NCBI GenBank assembly: GCA_018398765.1
Contig: JAHBMJ010000632.1
Span: 1-43,607 of the forward strand
Length of the DNA: 43,607 nucleotides
Direction of reading: 5' to 3'
Source: Chromera velia
Taxonomy: Eukaryota > Sar > Chromeraceae
Position numbers and translations under genes: made by a program
Shown here: in pieces, positions 22,001 through 31,680 of the stretch
Numbering within the stretch: the stretch's first letter is position 1
Layout: each line of letters opens with the position of its first letter
Notes under the pieces: generated by a model
Seen by the model: only the letters and a program-made list of their open reading frames with translations
Told to the model about the DNA's origin: nothing
Database searches by the model: none

Positions 22001-24174
22001 ACACCTGCCATGGCGGGCCTGTGCCTTCGCCTGATTTTTCGTTATTTTTGGGGTCGTAGACAGCTAGGTGTGGAGAGAAGGGAGGGACAGGGAATCTGCA
22101 CTTTGACTCAGACCTCCCAGCCTCACTTGCTCCATCCTCGCTCTCAGGAGAGCTCTGAAGGAAAAACAAAGACCTTTGTGCTTCGATGGGGACAATGCGG
22201 GGGTCTTCTACTTGTTTCAGAAGAGCGGAGGGGGCTGCCTTGACTGCATCTGGTCGTCTGGTGTCTTGGCTTTTGGAATCGGAACGATCGAACAAACACA
22301 CTGTACGCGATTCTGGACTCTGTTTCGAAGTCGATACGCGCATTTCTTGAAGAGAATTTGCCTGCGCGGAGGGTTGTGCTGTCAGGCAGCGTGCCCCTGT
22401 GACCGCATCAAGATGATCGGGAAAGTCCGAGAATCTAGGGAGGGGGGGGGACTCCTCTCCTCCCGCTGGTCCCCTTTCCGCTACTTCTGGTGAATCGGAA
22501 TCTCTTTCATCATGTGCAAGTCTCTGTACATCCTCCTCCCCATCTCTTCTTGTTTGTTCTCTCGACGACGTCTCCGTTTCTCTTTGGGAGGGGAAGGGAG
22601 AATTCAGAGACTCTGCAGAGGAAGAGGAAGGATCCTCAGAGACAGACAGTCTGTCTTCATTCAGCTGTCCTTCCTCTTCTCCCTCAGCAGCAGAGTGGGG
22701 GTAAGAGGCGACACCAGAGACGTGAATGGCGTCGTCCTCCCCATCTCCCTCCTGTGCCCTCACAACCCTCTTCTCAGTCTGAACGGAGAAAGACTCAGAC
22801 GGAGCTGCTTCATTCTCCTCCTCATCCCCAGCACTGCCCTCCTCTGCACATTCTTGAGCGCGCTCTGTCTCTCCTGTTACGTCCCCTCTGTCTATCCCCT
22901 CCTCCTCCTCCCCCTCCTCGTGTGCCCTCTCTGAAGGCAGACGGAAGTACAGGACAGGAGGGGCACCTGGGGGACGCACAATTTGCTTTGGGGACTCTGG
23001 ACTGGATGGTTCAGGCTGCTCCTCCGTCTCTGTCTGAGGAAGGGGAGACGGCAGCTGTGCCTCGGAGGGCAGTTCTTCCTGGAGGACAGGGGTGACACAC
23101 TCTCCATGGGGCTCTGAAAGATCAACACCCCCCTCTAGACTCCCACTGTCCCGCTCTACAGGGAATCCTCTGACAACCCCTTCTGGATGCTCCTCTCTTT
23201 GCTCCTCATCCTGCCTTTCCTGATGGGTGAGTGAGGGACTTGGGGTGAGGTCGTTGGCCTCTTCTGGTTGTTGTAATCGTTCCTTTTCTCGTCTCCCCCC
23301 CTTTGCACTGCGGAGGTTGACGACTGCCCGCAGAGAGGCCAAGGCAGTCTCCAGAGATGCCGCCTGCAGGGAGGGACGGGAGAAAGAAGAAAAAAAAGCT
23401 CTGTGGAGAACAGAAGGAGAGAGCGGCACTTCCTTGACACGAGCTCATGTGAAGTTGGAGAAAGAACACATTTCTCTCTTACATTTATCACACACACAAA
23501 AGTAAGGAATTAAGTGTGTCTCCCCAACAAAGCCATTCATTCTGCACGACTTTTATTGATTCTTCCACCCACCTGTCTGCGTGCGTCGTCCCTCTCTGTC
23601 TCCAGGCTCTGACAGAGTGCGATCAGACCTCTGTTCTCCCTCCTCAAAACTTCCAGCTCTTCCCTCCAGAGCTCAGCAGAGTCTCTGTCCTTCTCCCTGT
23701 CCCTGTCCGATCCGCTCGCAGGCCTCTCATGAGAGGAGGCACCAGAGCCCCCCCCCTCCCTCTCCCTTTCCTCTTCACGACACCTCAAGGCCACACGAAG
23801 AGCAGGCAGAAGGGAACGTCTGAAAGCACAACCACTGGCCCATGTAGGCACACCGACCAGCCACACACGACGAGACGCGCCCCTGCGGTGAAACAGAGAG
23901 AGGAGCAAGAAAACTGAAGGAAGAGCACAGGCAGCGGTAAAGGAACGGAGCGATGAGCCTGCCATCAAAAATCCAGATATGAATAAGTGGACAACAAAGT
24001 CAACACATTCACGGTGAATGAGAACACACAAGCGAGTCAACTACTAAATCAATCTTCCTCTGTTCCCCACTCACCACAGCGCATCTCGTAGCAGCGCCCC
24101 GACTGCACTTCTCCTTTCGATTCCCGTCGGCCCCCCTCCTGACGATTCTGCACACACATACATACACACACATG

Positions 24175-24213
<39 letters not shown>

Positions 24214-26135
24214 TTGAAAAGGGTCAAACTGGAGTAAACAAGAAACTCAGAAGATCACCAAAGAAGCATGAGACGGTCAAGAAAAGAAAAGAAAAAACAC
24301 CCTCAAAAGAAGGGACTAGAATGGAGGCTCGCAAAAAGGGGTTGACTTTCCCTCTCAGAAGAAAAGAAGCACGATGAGGAGGTCGACCCCATTTATCAAT
24401 CAAATCCTCGATCGATCGATTGATCAACAGCCGTCCACCCTGTCTCCGCCCTTCGTCCTTCCTCCCTATCCTCCTGGCTTTTCTTTCCCTTCCTTTCTTT
24501 TTCCTTCCTTTCCCTTCTTTTCGACTAACTGACTGACTGACTGACTTAGAGAGTCCAGAGTCGACCTCCACAGAGAGAGGACACGAAGCCAGCCTCTGTC
24601 CCCTGCCCCTCCGTCTCCCCTTTCTCCTCCCTGCACCCCCCAGCCCTCCAAAGAATTTGGAATCGAGTTCGAGTGAGACCGGCCCTCCGCTCCCCCCCCT
24701 CTCAGGAGGGCAATTGTCAGGCTTCCTCGGGAGGGTTTCTTGTTGTTCACCAACCGTGCGGAAGTCAGCGTCACAAAAACCGACAGAGACTGCCGATGCT
24801 GGGCAGAGACGCCCTCAGCCAGCCGTCTTCTGATGTTCTCACACTGCTTTCTGCTTTCTCACACCAAACACAAACAAAGACGAGACTCCAGTGCAAAACG
24901 CCGCAGGGACCAGGAGATAAACACAATGAACCGAAGAGGGAGAGAAGAATCGAGTACAAGCACTCAAAAAAGGAAGAGAGAGAGCTTCACTGGCACATGT
25001 ACACTGGAAGACAAAAGAGCAAGGAGAGAATAGAGTGAGAACAACAAATCTGGCCACTTTTTACGGCCTCTCCAAACAAAACATACAAAAAGAGACACGC
25101 CATAAAAACCCTCCCAACAGAACCCATATGCTACCTCACCAATGTCCCTTCCCCCCCCCCCTTCCCCACCTGCTCCATATTGTCCTCTGCTGTAGAGACC
25201 TTCGAGTCCCCCTGATGGTTATTTCCTTTCTCGTCACACCCTGCAGGCAGCCATAAAATGACATCCCCAGATGTTCATCTCATCGATCATCTCCTTTGTT
25301 ATCGCTTCACTCCCCACAGCATAGAAAGGAACAACGCAAATGTGCATGTAAGTCTGAGAGCTCTCTGTATTGGAGCGTCGAGATTCAGGCGCACCTTAAA
25401 AGAAGCAACAGGGGGGGAACAGAACAAACAAACAAAAGATGCTGCCGGTGGTTCGGATACAAATGGCTTGGATGCATGGGGACTAATGGACGGTGTGGTG
25501 ATGATGGAAGTGACTGCCTGTGGCTGAAGAGACTTGATTTGATACGGTGACTTTTGGTTTCAGCTTCATCTTTCTCTTTGGAGTTCGGGTGTTGTCTTGC
25601 TTACCTGTGAATTTGCGAGGAGATCTTCGAACCCCGTCTCTGTGTCCGCGCAACACGCAGCCACGTGAAGAAGACCCCGGAAGACACCCCCTCCTTCGTG
25701 CAGACTTTGGAACATTCTGCCGAGAGTGCATGAGAGAACGCTTGCATGTCTATCAGTCTCGGAAGGTTCAGTTGGGGATGAAGGATCCCCAAACAACAGA
25801 CGTTCAAAGAGCCCCTGGTCAAGGCAAGGGGGTGCCACGAAGACAATTGAGGTATTGAGACCTTCTCCAGTTCGGTTTGTCAGCTCTTCGAGAAGCTGGA
25901 AGGTCTGCTCTGCTGTTTGAGAAGGTACAGGGCCGATGTTTTCTATTCTGTCGAATGTGAAGCCATCGGCAGCTTTCCTTTCTTGGTTCTGTTGCTGTCC
26001 TCCGCCTGTTGCTGTTGTCACAACTTCTTTGCACAGAAGGACAGGTTCTCCCTCTACGTGTGTGCTCCGCAACTTCACATGGAGAGAGGAGGGGAATGTA
26101 CTGGAATTGAAGAGTAGAATCCCGGTCTGGTTCAT
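19089..26135 (-). CDS. degenerate kinesin-motor / coiled-coil / leucine-rich-repeat protein, at least eight exons
   Basis: Reconstructed by joining frames at GT-AG sites. Exon 1, 26135-25605: kinesin N-half (GFTFDRI, SQTAEQTF, GEGLNTSIV, ETGFEDLLANS). Tentative exons lie near 25394-25310 and 24843-24600; the latter reads RLAEGVSAQHRQSLSVFVT, like the kinesin RLKEG...N.SL helix. Exon 24147-24075 plus 23882-23573 reads ALLRDALWGASRRVWLVGV, then PALRVALRCREEE, matching the motor's LLQDSLGGNSRT...LRYA end. It continues into a coiled coil (ELEVLRRENRGLIALCQSLE). Exon 23363-20687 (2,677 nt) holds more coil, a long acidic Ser/Glu-rich region and LRRs (LEELRLDNCQLGDDGLWLLL). Exons 20444-20231 and 19677-19089 continue the LRRs in phase: SVK-GNALGAVSACVL and CKSLR-YVNLSVNGL. 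The tail is Gly-rich; stop TGA. The nucleotide-binding P-loop (GxxxxGKT) is missing after NTSIV, so ATPase activity is unlikely. About 1,550 residues. Start ATG 26135; an in-frame ATG at 26177 is possible. Confidence 0.7.
20168..20219. other. assembly gap of 52 N in a (CCCA)n intronic repeat
   Basis: Flanked on both sides by CCCA repeats. It falls in the predicted intron 20230-19678 of the minus-strand gene, whose 5' splice site is CTCAG|GTGGGTGGG. The neighbouring exons join in phase, so the gap probably hides only repeat. Confidence 0.9.
24150..24213. repeat. (CA)n microsatellite in an intron
   Basis: CACA/CATA run that directly forms the GT-rich tract before the 3' splice site (...GTGTGCAG) of the kinesin gene's short exon 24147-24075. 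Confidence 0.9.
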
Positions 26136-26478
26136 CGTGCCTGCCTGCCTCCCTGCCTGTCTAGTTGTGAAGAACAAAGCAGAATTCCAGGTGCATCTGG
26201 AGTGAAGGTTTCTTCGAGGATCCTTTTTTCTGCCGAAAGGACAGTTAACGGATCAGACTGAGCTGGACTGTGAGCCATGCGCTCTGCACCATTCTCACCG
26301 GCCATGCAGTGTATTGCATGTACTGATCATGTGCTGCCACAACATGTAGCAAACACAAGACGTGCCGCTGGGTGAACTTCCCGGTGAAGCCGGTGTCATT
26401 TGTACAGTCGATATTGCCATCCGACCGTTGCTTTGCGAATCACCTACATGCATGGCGCCGGACCTAAGGACCATGCAT

Positions 26479-26490
26479 GGCCCCGGAAAG
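26479..26490 (-). promoter_or_regulatory. CTTTCCGGGGCC element on the minus strand, 344 bp upstream of 26135
   Basis: Reads GGCCCCGGAAAG on the plus strand, so it has the gene's own orientation relative to the kinesin/LRR start. Confidence 0.35.
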
Positions 26491-26883
26491 CGAAGCGGGG
26501 GGCACTTACAAAACAAAAATACCCCAGCCCATATGCATGCGCGTACGCTAGTCTTTCGCCAAAAACCCAGCCCCGAAAGGCTGAATTTGCGCCATGCGTG
26601 CGTCAGATGGGTTTCAGATCCGCTCAACCCCGGGCTTTTTTCCCGCGGAGGGGGGGGTTCCGCGCTGCTTTTTTCCCGCGGGGGGGGGGACCATGCACGC
26701 ACCAATGCAGCCATGGCCGGCGTGCGTCAATCGTGCAGTTCTCATTTTTCTTGCTTTCCGGGGCCGTTCGCAAGCTTGCTTGCGTCAGATGCATGCATGA
26801 ATGCATGGCGGATGCATGGCGGCGCCGCCAGCGCGCCGCCGCGCGCGATCGATTTTTGTTGGCGTGCGTGCAACAACTGCATG

Positions 26884-27036
26884 CATCTGACGCACTCCGT
26901 GCGAATGGCCCGGAAAGCGAAATTTATTTCTTGTTGCCCCTGCTTTAAATTTGGAAAGTGCCTCCTCAGCTGAATTGTCTTTCCGGGGCCGAGCTTGGCG
27001 TGCGTCAGATCTTCCTGCATGCATGAAAACGTCGGG
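26884..27036 (+). repeat. dispersed repeat copy (matches 3845-3999)
   Basis: Second copy of the ~155-bp block. It includes CTTTCCGGGGCC at 26979-26990, which lies 417 bp upstream of the start at 27396. Confidence 0.8.
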
Positions 27037-27130
27037 CGCAGCATTTTTTGTTAAGTGCCCTCTCATGCAGCTTCGCTTTCCGGGCCACATGATTTTTGTT
27101 GTCTCTCTAATTTTTGTTGTCGCGCGCATA

Positions 27131-27189
27131 CAGCGCGCACATGCGAAGGAGACGCCGATCGAGACGCCGCGTCTCCTTCGCATGCGCTG
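27131..27189. promoter_or_regulatory. long GC-rich hairpin upstream of the oocyst-wall-like gene
   Basis: CAGCGC-(GCAC)-ATGCGAAGGAGACGC pairs with GCGTCTCCTTCGCATGCGCTG. This gives 21 bp of perfect pairing with one 4-base bulge around a 13-base loop. It lies about 207 bp upstream of ATG 27396. Function unknown; it could be an operator-like or RNA-level element or a mobile-element remnant. Confidence 0.6.
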
Positions 27190-27395
27190 CATGTAAAATT
27201 GAACAGCTAGAATTTGAAGGCCAGCTGCGAAAAAAATCTCCCTTGCAAATCGAGACTCCCATGCAATAGCGATCGAGACCCTGCTCTCTCAAAGCAACTT
27301 TTTCTTGTGACTGTAGTCGTTGTCGAGTTCCTGCAGCTGCAGAACAGCTTTCTACTTGGCTTCAACCGACACCTTTGTTCTCTTCAATTATCACA

Positions 27396-30003
27396 ATGAA
27401 GTTCCTCGCTGTTCCCGCTGCCTTCGCAGTTGCGGCTGCCCACTCCGTGATTGACTACTCCTGCCCTGCCGGCTACTCCCTGTCTGGACACATGTGCACT
27501 ACCTCCGAGTCTGTCCCCCAGACCGTCGAGAGAGTCCCCCAGACCGTCACCATCGCTCCCGTCTCTTCTTGCCCCGCTGTCAGTCTGACTTCCAGGACTC
27601 TTTGTCGTTTCTAGTCTCCAGCCTGGCTCTTGTTTAATGCACTTCTCTCATTGCTGTTGTGATGTCTGTTGACTACTGCAGGGCTACTCCGCCTCCGGTG
27701 GCTCCTGCGTGACCACCCGCTCTCAGCCCAAGATCGCTGAGCGCATCCCCCACCAGGTCCCTGAGACCTCCTGTCCCGCCGGCACCTCCGGCCCCAACGC
27801 CTCTGGCATGTGCACCTCCACCAGGATGATCCGCGTGCCTACCGTCAAGTCTCGCGATGTCCCCGTGACGTCCACCCACGTCGAGAGGGAGCCCTTCAGC
27901 GTCCCTGTCACCAAGCAGGTCTCCGTGGCCGGTGCCCCCACCTGCCCCTCCGGCTCCACCATGGCCGGTGGTGCCTGCATTGTGACCGGATCCTCCACCG
28001 AGTACTCCACTGAGGAGATCCCCACCACCCTCTCCTTCCCCGTGAACACCCCCGTGTCCTCCACTGCCTGCCCCTCCGGCACCCAGGACTCCATGGGCTC
28101 CTGCACTGCTCGTCTTTCCTTCCAGTCTGTCGAGCAAGGCTCTGCCCCCAAGACCGTGCGCGTCCCCACTCTTTCCTCCCGCCCCGCCACCTACAACCTC
28201 CCCGCCTCCACCCTCAAGACCGGCGAGACCTGCCCCCAGGGCACCAACGCCAAGGCTGATGGCACCTGCTCCGTGACTCTGAAGGCTTCCTCCCTTGAGT
28301 CCTACGAGGTCCCCGTGTCCTCCCAGATCCCCAAGGTGGAGTCCGTCCCCCAGACTCTCACCCTCACCAAGCAGCACCTCGTCCCCTCCTACTCCTGCCC
28401 TGCTGGCTCCACCCAGACCGGTGGATCTGGTGCTGGCCTCATCTGCACTGTCACCCTCCCCTCCGCCTCCCCCACCACCTCTTCTGTGCCCCGCACTATG
28501 AAGAAGGCCCGCTTCGAGAAGAAGCCCGTCACCGTCACCGTTTCCAAGGTCGAGTCCCACCCTGTGTACTACTGCCCCTCCGGCACCACCGAGACCCCCT
28601 CTGGTGAGTGCGCTGTGACCGTCACCATCCGTTCCCCCATCACCACCTCCGAGACTCACACCTCCTGCCCCGCTGGCTCCGAGGAGTACAACCCCGGCCG
28701 CATGGGCACTGCATCCTCCAAGGGCGCGGGTATGCTCTGCAAGGAGGCCACCACCGTGTCCGTCCCCGCCACCCTCATCCCCTCCTCCTCCAAGGGTGCC
28801 GCCTCCTACGCCTGCCCCACCGGCACCACCCCCATGGGTGAGGGCGCCTCCATGACCTGCTCTGCTCCCTCCTACCAGGAGGTCCCCATGCAGACCTTCA
28901 CCACCACCTCCATCGACTACGAGACCTCTACCGTCACTGAGACCGTCCCCAAGCTCTACAGATACGAGACCCGCACCATCACCGAGACCGCCACCACCGA
29001 GCAGGTTGTGACTGTCTACGATGAGGTCACTCTCTCCGAGTCCAAGGCCTCCCTTGTGACCTCTTCCTACACTGAGACCGTCCCCGCCATCGCTTCTTAC
29101 TCTGTGGCCTCCACCTCCGAGACCGTTACCGTCTCCAACGACAGAGTCTCCTACGAGTCTTGCTCCACTAACTTCGCCACCTGCGGTAACGCCGGCCCCA
29201 ACGGCATGTCCGCCTGCTGCCTGACTGAGACCAAGTACAGAGTCAAGACTGAGACCTACGAGCAGACCGTCCCTGCTGTCCCCACCTACTTCACTCAGGA
29301 GATCTCTGAGACTCAGACCGTCGAGGAGACCTTCCAGACCTTCGACACCACCACTCTTTCTGAGACTTCCCACTCCGTCTCCACCGACTACACCGCTGAG
29401 TCCGTCTCCCCCAACAACCTTGTGACCTACTCCACCTCTTACGAGACCCAGTCCTGCGGCTCCGGCGCCGGCTTCGGCTCTGGCTTCGGCGCTTCCTCTG
29501 GTGGCTTCTCTTGCGACACCAAGATCGTCTCTTCCCCTGTCCCCATGACCGAGACCGTCCCTTCTGTCCCCACCTTCACCACTCAGACCATCTCTGAGAC
29601 CGCCTCTTCCGAGAAGATCTCCACCTCTGCCTCCAAGTCCATGATGAAGGTGAGCGAGATGGGCTTCGAGATGGAGACCAAGATCGACACTGTCCCCGCT
29701 GTGACCACCTACAGAACCGAGTACACTACCTCCTACTCCTGCCCCGCCGGCACCACCGACAACGGCTCTGCCTGCATCTCCACTGAGTCCGCTGCCCCCA
29801 TCTACTCCTGCCCCGCTGGCTCTTCTGGCTCTGCCTCCGGCTACGGATCCACTTTCGGCTCTGCCTCTGCCGCCTCTGGGTGCACCCAGACTACCTGGAC
29901 CACCGTCACTTCCTGCCCCAAGGGCTTCTCTGACACCGGCTCCAGCTGCACCAAGACCGTCAACATCCCCGCCACCCCCACCGAGCGTTCCCTCCACCAC
30001 TAA
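27396..30003 (+). CDS. oocyst-wall-protein-like secreted protein with CPxG...C modules
   Basis: Two exons, 27396-27578 and 27682-30003, joined over a 103-bp GT-AG intron in phase 0, give 834 residues. The junction restores the module SCPA|GYSASGGSC. The ATG at 27396 (CACAATGAAG) opens a signal peptide (MKFLAVPAAFAVAAAHS), so the product is secreted. About thirteen short modules of the form C-P-x-G followed 6-20 residues later by C are present, ten in the N-terminal half and three at the C-terminus. They are separated by Thr/Ser/Val/Pro-rich linkers. The middle (about residues 465-720) is Glu/Thr/Val-rich with recurring ETVPxxxxY and ISET motifs and a Cys cluster (SCSTNFATCGNAG). The CPxG...C spacing resembles apicomplexan oocyst wall proteins, which form the cyst wall, but the homology is short and repetitive. 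Codons end overwhelmingly in C or G (ACC, GTC, TCC, GAG, AAG), suggesting very high expression. Stop TAA. Confidence 0.8.
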
Positions 30004-30175
30004 GCAGTGTCTCCCGCTTCTCTGAGGCGAGTCCTGTTTCCTCTTCCATCAAAACCACTCTCGGTCGGCATCCGATTCGGCAGAGGGTGAGGTGGTACGC
30101 GTGTCCCCCCCCAGGAATTGTGTGTCCGTTTAGGTACATGACTCGTGCTCCTTTTTTGGACCCGTCCGTCCAATG

Positions 30176-30237
30176 TGTTCAGCTTTGCCCCAAAGGTTCG
30201 TCTGTGTGTTCAGCTTTGCCCCAAAGGTTCGTGTGCT
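30176..30237 (+). repeat. 31-bp direct repeat, two copies
   Basis: TGTTCAGCTTTGCCCCAAAG plus GTTCGT occurs twice back to back. This is within the likely 3' flank of the oocyst-wall-like gene. Confidence 0.85.
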
Positions 30238-30365
30238 TTGGTGTCGTTCCGACAGTGTGTGCCTGACCTCAGCAGAAGGCCTTACCCTCAAAAGGTTCGT
30301 GAAATGTTTGTCCGTCCCTGCGGTTGCAACCTTTTCAGCACTACCAGAGCGTGTCTGTCCACATC

Positions 30366-30755
30366 ACTACTTTGCGGTGCGTGTGTCCGACCTGACAAGT
30401 CTTCGGTTTTGCCTTCCCTTCTCGTCTCGCGAAGGAAGTGAACATGCGAGGGGACAAGGCGTGGTGTGTGTCCTCATTTGCTGCTGAAATTCAAAAACGC
30501 TTGAAGCACTTCAGTCAGTGATGAAACTTCTTGGCCCGATTCGAGGTACATGATAGGTGCACTACTTTGCGGTGCGTGTGTCCGACCTGACAAGTCTTCG
30601 GTTTTGCCTTCCCTTCTCGTCTCGCGAAGGAAGTGAACATGCGAGGGGACAAGACGTGGTGTGTGTCCTCATTTGCTGCTGAAATTCAAAAACGCTTGAA
30701 GCACTTCAGTCAGTGATGGAACTTCTTGGCCCGATTCGAGGTACATGATAGGTGC
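30366..30755 (+). repeat. 195-bp perfect-period tandem duplication
   Basis: Copies 30366-30560 and 30561-30755 start with ACTACTTTGCGGTGCGTGTG and end with GGTACATGATAGGTGC. They differ at about two positions (AAGGCG/AAGACG and GATGAAAC/GATGGAAC), so the duplication is recent. No coding frame. Confidence 0.9.
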
Positions 30756-31489
30756 GTGTGTCATGGTGTGTGTCCCGTTCCACGGAAAGCTTTCATAAGC
30801 TTTGCCGGGTACCAGCGTGTCCGTTTCTGAAAAAGACTTCTACGGTTTGTTAAGTTGCAACAACTTCGGTCAGTTTCAGAAATCAGCTTTCGAACTTTGA
30901 ACTTTCTGACCGTGACAATGTGAGAGGTTCACCAATTTTTTTGATTGCTCTAAGAATTGCTAGCTATCAGTCAATTAATAAATAGACTATTTAGTATAGT
31001 CATCGAGATAGTCTTTCTTAGAGTCATTCATGAAGTCTAAGATTTTCATAAGCGAAAAAAAGGTTTACTACTCGATAGGACATACTTTTTTTTCTAGGTC
31101 TTTGTCTTTAGTTCTTTTTTGAATTTTAACTTAATTTATGAGTTTATCGTGGTTTAAAGGTTTTCTATGAGAGCAGTAATCAGGATAGAAGGAAGAGACG
31201 AAAGACGTATAGGCCAGACGCTAGGAACGAACTTTAAGTCAATGCCCCCCCTTTATGGTCTAAATGGATTTATAATAATTTAGATTTATGCTAGGAGTAG
31301 ACACTAGGATTTACCTGTAAAAACTGAGGTAGAATCGATAAAGCTAGTACCGTTCAAAACCCTTCAAAATTTAGAGGTTAAATTAGTTAATTTCCTTTTT
31401 TAAAGTTTTTTCTATATATGTTAGATTATATACCACTAGGATTATCATTAAATCGATCTTCCGCTATAGTCATAGAAGCCTGTTAGAGC

Positions 31490-31680
31490 CTACTTAGAGG
31501 TAAAAGCAGTGGGCCAGCGGCCGAAGGAAACGAACAGTCAAACGTTAGTGGCCGGAGCATGCACACTGCTTTGGCAGGCCCTAGCGGGCCCCGATCGAGG
31601 GGCGACGAGGGCGGGGTTTTATACCTTAGCCCTAGCTTTAGCCTATAAAAGCTGAGGAACGCCCCGCCCCACAGATAAAT
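31490..31680. other. GC-rich island with inverted repeat in AT-rich DNA
   Basis: GGGCGGGGTTTTATA (31609-31623) faces TATAAAAGCTGAGGAACGCC then CCGCCCC (31645-31670), giving an 8-bp GC stem plus a TTTTATA/TATAAAA pair with a bulge. GGCCAGCGGCC and CTAGCGGGCCCC lie nearby. It could be a short repeat insertion or a structured RNA. I do not recognise it. Confidence 0.4.

Larger units (their letters stand above)
26136..27395. promoter_or_regulatory. divergent intergenic region rich in GGCCCCGG and ATGCATGC motifs
   Basis: Separates two head-to-head genes (kinesin/LRR, minus; oocyst-wall-like, plus). It contains repeated GGCCCCGGAAAG/CTTTCCGGGGCC motifs (26479-26490 minus; 26754-26765 and 26979-26990 plus; shorter variants near 26907 and 27076), GCGTGCGTCAGAT and many GCATGCAT words. 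It also contains the dispersed block 26884-27036 and a strong hairpin at 27131-27189. Frames through it encode nothing recognisable. A shared bidirectional control region is an inference. Confidence 0.45.

Noticed and set aside
23537-23900. separate small gene ending before 23537
   Set aside because: The frame ends in a good 5' splice site (CAG|GTGGGT at 23572) and joins in phase to 23363, so it is an exon of the kinesin/LRR gene.
27673-30000. 775-codon Gly-rich open frame on the minus strand
   Set aside because: It is the antisense of the oocyst-wall-like gene. It is open only because that gene's C-ending codons make G-starting, stop-free codons on the other strand. There is no start context, domain or splice support.
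30145-30487. two overlapping ~100-codon frames
   Set aside because: They run across the 31-bp and 195-bp tandem repeats and change frame between copies.
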